NCBI GenBank assembly: GCA_019416455.1
Contig: DXXG01000007.1
Coordinates: forward strand, 310,001-374,000
From: Clostridiales bacterium
GTDB taxonomy: Bacteria; Bacillota; Clostridia; Oscillospirales; Acutalibacteraceae
DNA length: 64,000 nucleotides
Direction: 5' to 3'
The notes beneath the pieces are model-generated. The model ran no database searches. It was not told the DNA's origin and saw only the letters and a list, made by a program, of their open reading frames with translations. Each line of letters opens with the position of its first letter. The stretch's first letter is position 1. Shown piece by piece: positions 33,354 through 42,291 of this stretch. Made by a program: the position numbers and the translations under genes.

Positions 33354-35414
33354 TCAGCCGCCGATGCGGTAAACCTTTGTCTCGTAGCTTCCCAAGACCA
33401 CCGGGCCTTCCACGGGGCAGCGATCGTCCAGATCCACCACGGGCCGCTTCAGCAGGATCTCCTGGGGTTCTTTCTTGTAATTCAACACGATGAGGTATTC
33501 CTGATCTCCCTTCCGCCGCAGAGCGATCTCGCAGGCAGCGGGGACTTGGATCAGATCCCCGTAGGGCTCCAGTACTCCCAGATACTCCAGGAACGCCGTC
33601 ACATTTTCCCGAGTGAGGGTACCGCCAAAGTGGAGCACCCGGCCTTTTCCTGCCTGGGTCTCCAGGAGGGCGGGCTCTCCGGCGTACCAAGCATCGCCGC
33701 CGTACCGGGCCAGGACCTTGGCGTCCTCTCCCGCAGCGGTCAGCACGTCGTTGAACAGGCCCGTATCAAAAGTACGGCCATCCCAATCCATGGGCACCGG
33801 ATCATCCCCCGGGCCAATCCAAGTGAATTCCTTCACCCGGGTCTGGGTGAGAGGTGCCAGCAAGCCAGGCATGGGAGCCATAACACAATGGCCGTCCACG
33901 TCCTTCTGGCCAGTACGGGCCGCCAGGATCAAGCAGCCGCCCTGACGGACGTAAGCCTCCAACAGCCGGGCCTGGGGTTCCGTGAGGATCACCTGGTGGG
34001 GGCAGAACAGCACCCGGTACTGTTTCAGATCCTCCACAGTGGTCCCTTCCTGAAGGTAAACAGCGTCCATGGGCGCATGGGCAAGCTGTGCCCCCACAAA
34101 CAGCTCCATCTCGCTGGAACGGGTCAGCTTTCCGTGCCAGGTATCCAGATTGGCGTCAAACACGTTGTCGTAGTCCTTCACCAGGCCCACAGGCGCCAGG
34201 TAGTCCGCCCCTGCCAGCTCCTGGATGGCCTCCACACGGGCATGGAGCTTTTGCAGCTCCGCCAGCTTCCGGTTGGGGAGATTGTCATAGTCCAGCAGGC
34301 CATGCCAATAGATCTCCGTCCCAAAGGTTGCGGTGCGCCACCGGAAGAAGCTGACGTAATCCGCCCCATGAGCGATGCTCTGCATAGCCCACAGCATCAT
34401 CTGTCCGGGTTTGGGCGCAGGCGCGTCGAAGCCGATGCTGCCGCCCGCTCCCGCCTGCTGCTCCATGATTCCGAAATGGGGGCACACAGACCGGACTTCC
34501 ATCAGGTTGCGGCTCCACTTCCGGTCCAGCAGAGTGTTGTTGTGCCGGGGATCTTCCCGCAGGGTGAGGGCGAAATTAGGATAGCTGTCATAGGTGTACA
34601 CGTCCAGGCAATCCTTGGTCATGCGGTGATTATCCAAGGTGCCGAACAGACCGTTGGTGGTGATAAAGTCCCCGGGCTTTACATATTTCCGGAGAATATC
34701 GCTCTGCATCTTGCAGAAACGGATGGCGCTCTCCGACACGAACCGCATGTAATCCAGCTTCTGGTGAGGATTGGTACCGTCTCCATAGGTGGTGCGGGGC
34801 ACATAGATCTGCTCCCAGGCGGTGTAGGTCTGGTTCCAGAAGGCGTTGCCCCAGGCCCGGTTCAACTCCTCCAGAGTGCCGTACCTTTCCCGAAGGAATT
34901 CCCGGAACGCCAGGGTGTCGCTTTCCGAGTAGAACTCCTGGGTCTCGCAGTTGAACTCATTGTCGATCTGCCAGCCCACGATGCAGGGCCGCTTCCCGTA
35001 ATGCTCACCCAGCTTCTCCACCACCCGGGCGGAAAGCTCCTGGTACTTTTTGGAATTGTAGTTATAGTGGCGGCGCATACCGTGACGGTACAGCACTCCA
35101 TCCCGGCGGGCGTTGAGCACTTCCGGGTATTTGTCCGTCAGCCAAGCGGGAGGCGTGGCCGTGGGTGTGCAGAAAATGACCTTCATACCCACCTGCTCTG
35201 CCAAGTCCAGAAATTCATCCCAGAATTCGAAAGTGAACACGCCCTCTTCCGGTTCGGTGAGGCTCCAGGCAAATTCCGCGATGCGAATGGTGGTGACGCC
35301 GTGGTCCAGCATACGGCGCAAATCCTGCTCCCACAGGGATTTATCCCAGTGCTCGGGGTAGTAGCAGGTCCCCAGCTCCAGTTTATCCCAGTGGGATCTC
35401 TGTTTATTTTCCAT
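33354..35414 (-). CDS. Beta-galactosidase, GH42 family
   Basis: The 686-residue glycosidase has the GH42 layout: a TIM barrel starting LGTCYYPEHWD, the acid/base Glu in GWQIDNEFN, the nucleophile Glu in FGIMEQQAG, then a glutamine-amidotransferase-like trimerisation domain and a small beta domain. It would release terminal beta-galactose in the cytoplasm, as no signal peptide is present. Four cysteines of the GH42 zinc site are not evident. A start at ATG 35414 follows GAGGAAA. It faces the phosphorylase operon. Confidence 0.93.
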   Translation of the reverse strand: MENKQRSHWDKLELGTCYYPEHWDKSLWEQDLRRMLDHGVTTIRIAEFAWSLTEPEEGVFTFEFWDEFLDLAEQVGMKVIFCTPTATPPAWLTDKYPEVLNARRDGVLYRHGMRRHYNYNSKKYQELSARVVEKLGEHYGKRPCIVGWQIDNEFNCETQEFYSESDTLAFREFLRERYGTLEELNRAWGNAFWNQTYTAWEQIYVPRTTYGDGTNPHQKLDYMRFVSESAIRFCKMQSDILRKYVKPGDFITTNGLFGTLDNHRMTKDCLDVYTYDSYPNFALTLREDPRHNNTLLDRKWSRNLMEVRSVCPHFGIMEQQAGAGGSIGFDAPAPKPGQMMLWAMQSIAHGADYVSFFRWRTATFGTEIYWHGLLDYDNLPNRKLAELQKLHARVEAIQELAGADYLAPVGLVKDYDNVFDANLDTWHGKLTRSSEMELFVGAQLAHAPMDAVYLQEGTTVEDLKQYRVLFCPHQVILTEPQARLLEAYVRQGGCLILAARTGQKDVDGHCVMAPMPGLLAPLTQTRVKEFTWIGPGDDPVPMDWDGRTFDTGLFNDVLTAAGEDAKVLARYGGDAWYAGEPALLETQAGKGRVLHFGGTLTRENVTAFLEYLGVLEPYGDLIQVPAACEIALRRKGDQEYLIVLNYKKEPQEILLKRPVVDLDDRCPVEGPVVLGSYETKVYRIGG

Positions 35415-35465
35415 AATCGTTTCCTCCCTAGAGGGTCTTTCTTAAAAGCCCAGTTCTTCGCCTTT

Positions 35466-35494
35466 ATCTTAACGGACTTTGTACTCGATTGCAA
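35466..35494 (-). promoter_or_regulatory. Beta-galactosidase promoter with LacI/CcpA-like palindrome
   Basis: Minus strand TTGCAA (35494-35489), 17 bases, TAAGAT (35471-35466). The -35 is the left half of TTGCAATCGAGTACAA (35494-35479), an imperfect palindrome centred on CG that agrees with the catabolite-response consensus at 14 of 16 positions. Confidence 0.55.
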
Positions 35495-35593
35495 TGACTA
35501 AACCAATAATTTTTTAAAAACGTTTCTCTTTTGTCTGTTACCGCCTTTCGGAAAAAAACTGGGGGCTTTCTCCTTCGGGACACCATCTACATC

Positions 35594-35632
35594 AAAAAAC
35601 ACCCTCAGCTGGTCCGCTGGGGGTGTTCTTTT
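35594..35632 (-). terminator. Terminator of the ATP synthase operon
   Basis: AACACCC plus CAGC pairs with GCTG plus GGGTGTT (35598-35627). On the minus strand it is followed by TTTTTT, seven bases after the atpC stop. Confidence 0.85.
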
Positions 35633-35638
35633 ATAGAG

Positions 35639-36046
35639 TTATTGGGGCTTCTTGGCCTTCAAGCGAGCCAAAGCCCTGGATAAAGCCGCCTGGGTCTGGT
35701 AATATTCCTGCTGGCTTTGCCGCTGGCGCAGCCGCTCTTCTGCCCGGCGTTTGGCTGCCAGAGCCCGGTTGCGGTCGATGTCCTCCGGCCGCTCGATGGT
35801 GGCTGCCAGCAGGATCACACGCTCGGGCATGACCTCCACGCAGCCGTCACTGGCCACTGCTTCATGCCACTGGCCTCCATCGTCCTGAAAACGCACGATG
35901 CCCGCTGTGATGGCGGTGACCATGGGCTCGTGATTTGCCAGCACGCCATAAGAGCCATCCGGTCCCGGCAGGATGATCTGCCTGGCGTTGCCGGAAAAGA
36001 ATATATCCTGGGGAGAGACCATCTCCAAGTAAAATGTGGAAGCCAT
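35639..36046 (-). CDS. atpC: ATP synthase epsilon subunit
   Basis: The 135-residue subunit has the N-terminal beta sandwich (FYLEMVSPQDIFFSG, LPGPDGSYGVLANHEP) and the C-terminal two-helix domain (NRALAAKRRAEERLRQ) that can inhibit ATP hydrolysis. ATG 36046 follows GGAGG in the short gap after atpD; the open frame to 36115 overlaps atpD. It is the last gene of the operon. Confidence 0.95.
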   Translation of the reverse strand: MASTFYLEMVSPQDIFFSGNARQIILPGPDGSYGVLANHEPMVTAITAGIVRFQDDGGQWHEAVASDGCVEVMPERVILLAATIERPEDIDRNRALAAKRRAEERLRQRQSQQEYYQTQAALSRALARLKAKKPQ

Positions 36047-36057
36047 ATGCCGCCTCC

Positions 36058-37449
36058 TTACTGTTCCTTGCTCTTCTGCCAGACTTCGTCGATGGTGCCC
36101 ATGTTGTTGAAGCACACCTCAGAGACCTTGTCCAGCTCGCCGCCCAAGATGGCCTCAAAGCCCTTCACCGTGTCCTCTACGGCCACATAACGGCCTTCCT
36201 TGCCGGTAAAGGCCTGAGCCACAAAGAAGGGCTGGGAGAAGAACCGCTGGATCTTCCGGGCCCGGCTCACTGTGAGCTTATCCTCATCGGACAGCTCCTC
36301 CATGCCCAGAATGGCGATGATGTCCTGCAACTCCCGATACCGCTGCAACACTTCCTGGGTGGCCCGGGCCACGTCGTAATGGCGCTGACCTACCACGTCA
36401 GGCTCCAAGACACGGGAAGTGGACTCCAAGGGATCCACAGCGGGATAGATGCCCTGCTCCACAATCTTTCTGGACAACACGGTGGTGGCATCCAAATGGG
36501 CGAAGGTGGTGGCAGGGGCAGGGTCGGTCAAGTCGTCGGCGGGGACGTAGACCGCCTGCACCGAGGTGATAGACCCGTTCTTGGTGGAGGTGATCCGCTC
36601 CTGGAGAGCGCCCATCTCGTTGGCCAGGGTGGGCTGATAGCCCACGGCGGAAGGCAGCCGTCCCATCAGGGCGGAGACCTCAGAGCCTGCCTGGACATAA
36701 CGGAAAATGTTGTCGATGAACAGCAGCACGTTCTGATGCTCGTGGTCACGGAAATACTCCGCCATAGTAAGCCCGGTGAGGGCCACCCGCATACGGGCCC
36801 CGGGGGGCTCGTTCATCTGGCCGAATACCAGAGCCGTTTTCTCGATAACACCGGACTCGGTCATTTCACGCCACAGGTCGTTGCCTTCTCGGGTGCGTTC
36901 GCCTACGCCGGTGAAGATGGAATAACCGCCGTGCTCCGTGGCGATGTTGCGGATCAGCTCCTGGATCAGCACGGTCTTGCCCACACCGGCGCCGCCGAAC
37001 AGGCCGATCTTACCGCCCTTGGCATAGGGAGCCAGCAGGTCAATGACCTTGATGCCTGTCTCCAAAATCTCCACCTGGGAGCTCTGCTCCACAAAATCGG
37101 GAGCCTCCCGGTGGATGGGCCAACGCTCCTCACAGGCCGCTGGTCCCTTGTCGTCAATGGGATCGCCCAGCACGTTGAACATCCGGCCCAGGGTGCCCTC
37201 CCCCACCGGCACGGAAATGGGAGCTCCGGTGGCGGTGACGGTCATGCCTCGGGTCAAGCCCTCGCTGGTTGCCAGGGTGATGCACCGCACAGCGCCGTCT
37301 CCCAAATGCTTGAGCACTTCCAGCACCTGGGTCTCTCCGCCGTTGTCCACGGTAAGGGCGTCATAGATCTTGGGCAGTTTGCCGCCCTCGAACTGAACGT
37401 CCACCACAGGTCCCAGGACCTGCAATACCTTTCCTTGCTTTACTTCCAT
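36058..37449 (-). CDS. atpD: ATP synthase beta subunit
   Basis: The 463-residue catalytic subunit of F1 has Walker A GGAGVGKT, the GERTREGND motif, the catalytic Glu in that motif, and ALTGLTMAEYFRD. Length and order match the bacterial family. It forms the alpha3-beta3 ring with atpA. Confidence 0.98.
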   Translation of the reverse strand: MEVKQGKVLQVLGPVVDVQFEGGKLPKIYDALTVDNGGETQVLEVLKHLGDGAVRCITLATSEGLTRGMTVTATGAPISVPVGEGTLGRMFNVLGDPIDDKGPAACEERWPIHREAPDFVEQSSQVEILETGIKVIDLLAPYAKGGKIGLFGGAGVGKTVLIQELIRNIATEHGGYSIFTGVGERTREGNDLWREMTESGVIEKTALVFGQMNEPPGARMRVALTGLTMAEYFRDHEHQNVLLFIDNIFRYVQAGSEVSALMGRLPSAVGYQPTLANEMGALQERITSTKNGSITSVQAVYVPADDLTDPAPATTFAHLDATTVLSRKIVEQGIYPAVDPLESTSRVLEPDVVGQRHYDVARATQEVLQRYRELQDIIAILGMEELSDEDKLTVSRARKIQRFFSQPFFVAQAFTGKEGRYVAVEDTVKGFEAILGGELDKVSEVCFNNMGTIDEVWQKSKEQ

Positions 37450-37516
37450 GAAAGGGACCCCTTTCTATCTGGTCTCGGGGAAACGTCCCCGGTTGCTTTC
37501 TCACACGCGTACCCGC

Positions 37517-38407
37517 TCACAGCTGAGTCAGGCCCGCAGCGCCCCCGGCGATCTCGGTGATCTCCTGGGTGATAGCGCCCTGCCTGGCCCGGTTGAATTC
37601 CAAGGACAGACTCTTCAGCATCTCCCGGGCGCTGTCGGAAGCGGAATCCATAGCGGTCATGCGGGAGTTCTGCTCGCTGCAGAAAGACTCCACCAACGCG
37701 CTGAACAGATACCCCTTGATGACGCCGGGCACCAGCACGTTGAGCACCGCCTCCTTGGAGGGTTCGTACCGCACCACGTCCCGGTACTGATCCGCCTCGG
37801 AAAGCCCGCGGCGGGCACTGAGCATGGCTCTGTCCAAGGGCAGCAGCTTGATGATCTCCGGTTCCATCCGCACCGCGGAATAGGAATGGGTGAACACCAA
37901 GTAGATCTCATCCAGCGCCTCCCGCTCGTAAAGATCGATCAGCGTGTCGGAGATCTCTCTGGCCCGCTCCATGGTGGGATCCTGGGCGGTGTACATGAAT
38001 TCCCCGTCAATGGGGATATTTTTCTTTTCAAAGTAGTGCCGCCCCATCTGTCCGATCAAAAACAGGGTGGGGTCTTTTTTCCGGCTGAGATAGCTCTCCG
38101 CCAACCGCAGCACATTGTGGTTGTAGGCGCCTGCCAGGCCCTTGTCACCTGTGATCACCACGAACCCTGTTTTCCGTTCCTCTTCCGGCTTGTTGTGACC
38201 GTCGATGTACCGATGCTTCAAGTCCGGAGAATGGCGGAAAATATCTAGCACCGTTTTGGCTAGCCGGTCAAAATAGGGCTCCACTTCAGAAAGCTGCTTT
38301 CTGGCCTTCTTCACCTTGGCGGAGGAGATCAGGTACATGGCGTTGGTGATCTTCAGCGTTTGCTCCACGCTTTTGATCCGGTTGCGGATCTCGGTTATGC
38401 TTGCCAT
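37517..38407 (-). CDS. atpG: ATP synthase gamma subunit
   Basis: The 296-residue central rotor subunit starts ASITEIRNRIKSVEQTLKITNAM, a typical N-terminal helix, with the GDKGLAGAYN motif about 90 residues in. The C-terminal helix ARQGAITQEITEIAGGAAGL is diagnostic. Its start overlaps the atpA stop by 13 bases, so translation is coupled. Confidence 0.97.
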   Translation of the reverse strand: MASITEIRNRIKSVEQTLKITNAMYLISSAKVKKARKQLSEVEPYFDRLAKTVLDIFRHSPDLKHRYIDGHNKPEEERKTGFVVITGDKGLAGAYNHNVLRLAESYLSRKKDPTLFLIGQMGRHYFEKKNIPIDGEFMYTAQDPTMERAREISDTLIDLYEREALDEIYLVFTHSYSAVRMEPEIIKLLPLDRAMLSARRGLSEADQYRDVVRYEPSKEAVLNVLVPGVIKGYLFSALVESFCSEQNSRMTAMDSASDSAREMLKSLSLEFNRARQGAITQEITEIAGGAAGLTQL

Positions 38408-39915
38408 GTGGCGCTCACCTGCTTCTTATAGGTCTCGCAGCACTCCCGGATGGCCTCCTCCCCTTGGGCGGAGAGCTCTCCGGTGTCGTCGATGGACTTC
38501 ATCACGTCGGGATAACGTTCTGTCATCTCGTCGGCCAAGCCCCAAGCCACCTCACGGACCTTTTCCACCGGCACGTCCGCCAATAGCTTCTGGGTGGCAG
38601 CGTACAGGATGACCACCTGCCGGGACACGGCCATGGGATGGTACAAAGGCTGTTTCAAGATCTCTACCAGACGGTTGCCGTGATCCAGGGCTTCCTTGGT
38701 AGCGGGGTCCAGGTCGGAGCTGAACTGGGTGAACACTTCCAGCTCCCGGAACTGGGCCAGGTCGATACGCAAAGATCCGGCGATCTTTTTCACAGCCTTG
38801 GTCTGAGCGGCACCGCCCACACGGGACACAGACAAGCCCACGTTCACAGCAGGCCGCACGCCGGAGTGGAACAGGTTAGATTCCAGGTACAGCTGGCCGT
38901 CAGTGATGGAGATCACGTTGGTGGGGATGTAGGCGGAAACGTCTCCCGCCTGGGTCTCGATGATGGGCAGGGCGGTGATGGAACCGCCGCCGTACTCAGG
39001 AGCCATGCGGCAGGCACGTTCCAGCAGCCGGGAATGGAGGTAGAACACGTCGCCAGGATAGGCTTCACGGCCGGGAGAACGCTTGAGCAGCAGGGACAGA
39101 GTACGGTAGGCCACAGCGTGTTTGGACAGATCGTCGTACACAATGAGCACGTCTTTGCCCTTGCTCATGAAATACTCGGCGATAGCCACCCCGGAATAGG
39201 GGGCGATATACTGCACCGGCGCCGGGGCGCTGGCAGGAGCGTTCAGGATCAGGCTGTACTCCATGGCGCCGTTCTTCTCCAAAGTGTGATAGATCTTGGC
39301 CACAGTGGAGTTCTTCTGCCCGATAGCCACATAGATGCAGATCACGTCCTGACCCTTCTGGTTCAGGATGGCGTCCACAGCGATGGAGGTCTTGCCGGTC
39401 TGCCGGTCGCCAATGATCAGCTCACGCTGGCCACGGCCGATAGGCACCATGGCGTCCACCGCCAGGATACCGGTCTGCAAGGGCACAGTGACAGGCTCTC
39501 TGGTCACCACACCGGAGGCCTCCCGCTCAATGGGACGGGTCTCGGTGGTATGGATGGGCCCCTTGCCGTCCACGGGCGCCCCCAGGGCGTCGATGACGCG
39601 GCCCAGCATCTCTTCTCCGGCGGGGACAGAGGCCCGGCTCCCGGTGCGGCGCACCAGGTCACCTTCCTCAATGCCCTCCTCCGGGCCCAGCAAAGCGCAG
39701 CCCACGCTGCCTGTCTCCAGGTTCATGGCCAGAGCCTTGGTACCGTTCTCAAACTCCAAAAGCTCGCCGTACATGACGTTGTCCAAGCCATACACGGTAG
39801 CGATGCCGTCTCCGATCTGAACGACGGAGCCGGTCTCGCTGACTTGGGTCTTTTCTTCATAGTGGGAGATCTCCTCCCGCAAAATAGATACGATCTCTTC
39901 CGGTTTGCCGTTCAA
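38395..39915 (-). CDS. atpA: ATP synthase alpha subunit
   Basis: The 506-residue regulatory nucleotide-binding subunit of F1 shows Walker A GDRQTGKT, DDLSKHAVAYR and the arginine-finger region SVSRVGGAAQ. Length is normal. It sits between atpH (three bases upstream) and atpG (overlapping). Confidence 0.98.
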   Translation of the reverse strand: MNGKPEEIVSILREEISHYEEKTQVSETGSVVQIGDGIATVYGLDNVMYGELLEFENGTKALAMNLETGSVGCALLGPEEGIEEGDLVRRTGSRASVPAGEEMLGRVIDALGAPVDGKGPIHTTETRPIEREASGVVTREPVTVPLQTGILAVDAMVPIGRGQRELIIGDRQTGKTSIAVDAILNQKGQDVICIYVAIGQKNSTVAKIYHTLEKNGAMEYSLILNAPASAPAPVQYIAPYSGVAIAEYFMSKGKDVLIVYDDLSKHAVAYRTLSLLLKRSPGREAYPGDVFYLHSRLLERACRMAPEYGGGSITALPIIETQAGDVSAYIPTNVISITDGQLYLESNLFHSGVRPAVNVGLSVSRVGGAAQTKAVKKIAGSLRIDLAQFRELEVFTQFSSDLDPATKEALDHGNRLVEILKQPLYHPMAVSRQVVILYAATQKLLADVPVEKVREVAWGLADEMTERYPDVMKSIDDTGELSAQGEEAIRECCETYKKQVSATWQA

Positions 39916-39918
39916 CGC

Positions 39919-40437
39919 TCAATCCCTCTCTTTCAACGAGCGGCGCAGGCCGCGCAGCATGCCTTGCACGCTCTTGTCATAAGTAACGCCCTGGATCTGG
40001 AGCACGAAGCCTCCCAGCAGTCCTGGGTCCAGCACCACCTGGAGCTCCACCTTGGAGAGCCCATGACGGCGCTTGAGTCCTTCCTCCAGCCGGGAAAGAT
40101 CCTCCGGATGAGGCTGGCGGGCACAGCGGTACACCCCTTGGGCGCCTCCCTCCTCTTCCAGCTTTAGCCGGTGATACTCCTTCACGATGGCAGGGAGCAG
40201 TTCCAGCCGCTCCCGGTCACACAGCAGCCGGAAAAAGCTGAGCACCTCTCCCTCCACCGTTCCTTGAAGCAGACGACAGAGCACTCTGTCCTTTTCCTCC
40301 CGGGAAACGCAGGGGTTGTTCAGCGCCTGCCACAGATCGGGTTCTCCCTGAACCAAGGCGGCTCCTTTTGTCAGAGCCTCCTCGTTTCGGGTCAGCTCCA
40401 ACAAGGCCAGGGCGTACCGGGTCTCCAGGGGCCTCAT
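39919..40437 (-). CDS. atpH: ATP synthase delta subunit
   Basis: The 172-residue stator subunit has the conserved N-terminal helix bundle start (RYALALLELT) and the C-terminal pattern ELQVVLDPGLLGGFVLQIQGVTYDKS. It overlaps atpF by four bases, as is common in these operons. Confidence 0.93.
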   Translation of the reverse strand: MRPLETRYALALLELTRNEEALTKGAALVQGEPDLWQALNNPCVSREEKDRVLCRLLQGTVEGEVLSFFRLLCDRERLELLPAIVKEYHRLKLEEEGGAQGVYRCARQPHPEDLSRLEEGLKRRHGLSKVELQVVLDPGLLGGFVLQIQGVTYDKSVQGMLRGLRRSLKERD

Positions 40438-40928
40438 AGCTTGCTCCCTTCCGTCTCAGAAAGGAACGCGTCCACCATTTTCCGGTCAGACTCCTCATCC
40501 AGCTCCTTCTGAGACAGCTTGGAGGCGGTGAGCAGCACCAGTTCGGTGACATTTTCCTGCACGCCACGGAGCATTTCCTCCCGCTCCTGAGCCAGTTCCT
40601 TCTGGGAGCGTTCCCGCTCCTTCTGGGCGTCCTGGGCGGCGTTCTTCAGTATGGCGCTGTATTCCTTCTGGCCCCGCTGCCGGGCTTCCGCCACGATCTG
40701 AGCTGCCTCAGCGTCGGCGCCCTTCAGCTTCTCCTCGTACTCAGAGGTCAGCTCCCGGGCTTTTTCCTTCTGCTCCTTGGCGTCCTTCAGATCGTTCTCG
40801 ATCTCCGCGGTGCGGCTTTCCATCATCTGTGTGATGGGCTTAAACAGGAAATGCTTCAGCAGCAGAAACAGCACCAGGATATTTACAATGTTCCAAATAA
40901 TGGACCAATCCAGGTTTAACAAACCCAC
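40434..40928 (-). CDS. atpF: ATP synthase b subunit
   Basis: The 164-residue stator stalk protein has one membrane helix (residues about 9-29) followed by a long charged helix (AEIENDLKDAKEQKEKARE onward) that dimerises and meets delta. Confidence 0.95.
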   Translation of the reverse strand: MGLLNLDWSIIWNIVNILVLFLLLKHFLFKPITQMMESRTAEIENDLKDAKEQKEKARELTSEYEEKLKGADAEAAQIVAEARQRGQKEYSAILKNAAQDAQKERERSQKELAQEREEMLRGVQENVTELVLLTASKLSQKELDEESDRKMVDAFLSETEGSKL

Positions 40929-40965
40929 ACACCTGCCTTTCCTTTTTGAACTTGAGAGCTCAAGA

Positions 40966-41178
40966 TCAGCCGAGGATGATCAGCAGAATGCCGATGACCA
41001 GGCCGTACACGGCGGTGGCTTCAGCCAAAGCGCAGCCAATAAGCAGGGCGCTCTGGATCTTGCTGGCGGCTTCGGGCTGACGGGCGATGGCATCTACGGC
41101 CTTTCCGGTAGCAAAGCTGATACCCAAACCAGCGCCAATACCGGTCAAAACTGCAATAGCGGCTCCAATAGCGATCAT
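40966..41178 (-). CDS. atpE: ATP synthase c subunit
   Basis: The 70-residue hairpin of the membrane rotor ring has the polar loop ARQPEA and the ion-binding Glu in LAEATAVYG. Compared with the Na+ binding c subunit of Ilyobacter, the helix 1 Gln is replaced by Ile (GLGISFATGKA) and the Ser after the Glu is Ala, while Thr and Tyr remain. That pattern favours H+ rather than Na+. The ring size cannot be inferred. Confidence 0.96.
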   Translation of the reverse strand: MIAIGAAIAVLTGIGAGLGISFATGKAVDAIARQPEAASKIQSALLIGCALAEATAVYGLVIGILLIILG

Positions 41179-41260
41179 AACAATCGACTCCTTTTCGTAA
41201 AGTAAGATCTTTTTATGAAAAACGGAAGGTCTCCCACCCGTTTCTTCCAGAGGATCCTGT

Positions 41261-41947
41261 TCACTCGATGGTCTCAGCGGTGAACAGGGCAGTCAAAAAC
41301 ACAAACACAATGGTCTGAATGATGCCGTCAAACACGTCGAAGTACATGCTCAAAGCCATGGGCACCACCGCCGGGATGACGATCTTGATCAGTTCCATGA
41401 TGATGAACGCGCCCAGCACGTTGCCAAACAACCGCATGCACAGGGACAAAGGCCGGATAATGACCTCCATCAGGTTGATGGGCAGCAGCAGCGGAATGGG
41501 CTCCAGGAACTTGTGAAGGCCGCCTTTCAGCCCTTTGATGCGGAAGCTGGAACCATAGATCAGCCCGCAGCTCATCAGTGCCAAGGCGGCAGTGACGTTC
41601 AAGTCCTTAGTGGGCGGGGTGATACCAAACATGCCCACCATATTGGCTACACCCAGGTAAAGCCCGATGGTACCGAAATAGGGAGCAAAACCACGCCAGT
41701 GTTCCTCGCCCAAGGTGTTCTTGGTGAAGTTGTTGATGAATCCCACATAGGTCTCCGCCACCAGCTGAGCCTTTCCAGGCACTTTTTTCAGATGCCTGGT
41801 GCAGAGGATAGACACCACCACCAAAAAGGCCATGATGCCCCAGGTGACCACCACCGACTCCGGCACCGGGATCCCCCCGAACAAGGGGATGGTAAACGCA
41901 GTGTGGTTATTGAGCCCTTCCATCAATTCTTCACGGATTCCCTCCAT
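41261..41947 (-). CDS. atpB: ATP synthase a subunit
   Basis: The 228-residue membrane stator has several helices, including the essential Arg in IRPLSLCMRLFGNVLGAF and the C-terminal helix region. ATG 41947 is preferred because GAGAGGG lies eight bases upstream. The frame is open back to 42211, but that part covers the promoter. It is the first gene of the operon; no atpI precedes it. Confidence 0.94.
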   Translation of the reverse strand: MEGIREELMEGLNNHTAFTIPLFGGIPVPESVVVTWGIMAFLVVVSILCTRHLKKVPGKAQLVAETYVGFINNFTKNTLGEEHWRGFAPYFGTIGLYLGVANMVGMFGITPPTKDLNVTAALALMSCGLIYGSSFRIKGLKGGLHKFLEPIPLLLPINLMEVIIRPLSLCMRLFGNVLGAFIIMELIKIVIPAVVPMALSMYFDVFDGIIQTIVFVFLTALFTAETIE

Positions 41948-42046
41948 AGACATCACCCTCTCTGTCAAAAAGTCGTTCATTCGCTCTATTGTTTGTGTAA
42001 GAACTATAAAAACAAAGGACTTCTTTTGTCCTTCTTGCTGAATCCC

Positions 42047-42075
42047 AGCATACACCCATCTTTTTTCACTGTCAA
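42047..42075 (-). promoter_or_regulatory. Promoter of the ATP synthase operon
   Basis: Minus strand TTGACA (42075-42070), 17 bases, TATGCT (42052-42047). A small leader hairpin, AAGGAC/GTCCTT followed by TGTTTTT (42033-42010), comes soon after and might act as a weak attenuator. Confidence 0.8.
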
Positions 42076-42210
42076 GAAGTTCACAAAAAATTGTAGATGC
42101 AACTAAATTGTTTTCTTTATGAAAATAAAATTTGGCAAATTCCCTTTCGTAATATCTAACACAGCGCTTTTCGGGTCCTTTTTGCCGTCCAGCATCCGGG
42201 CACAAACGCA

Positions 42211-42240
42211 AGAAGGGCGGGACTTCCGTCCCGCCCTTCT
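42211..42240 (-). terminator. Terminator-like hairpin after the HtrA gene
   Basis: Perfect 13-base stem AGAAGGGCGGGAC/GTCCCGCCCTTCT around a four-base loop. The T tract on the minus strand is broken (TTGCGTTTG). Confidence 0.75.
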
Positions 42241-42291
42241 TGCTTGAAAAAGGAGATTTATGAAAAAGAAACTTGTACTCGAAATAGGGGA

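Noticed and set aside
33351..35501. A 716-codon open frame opposite the GH42 gene
   Set aside because: It is antisense to a gene with clear catalytic motifs, has no start signal, and its translation has no domain.
38638..40167. A long open frame opposite atpA and atpH
   Set aside because: Shadow of conserved ATP synthase genes; it crosses a gene boundary on the other strand.
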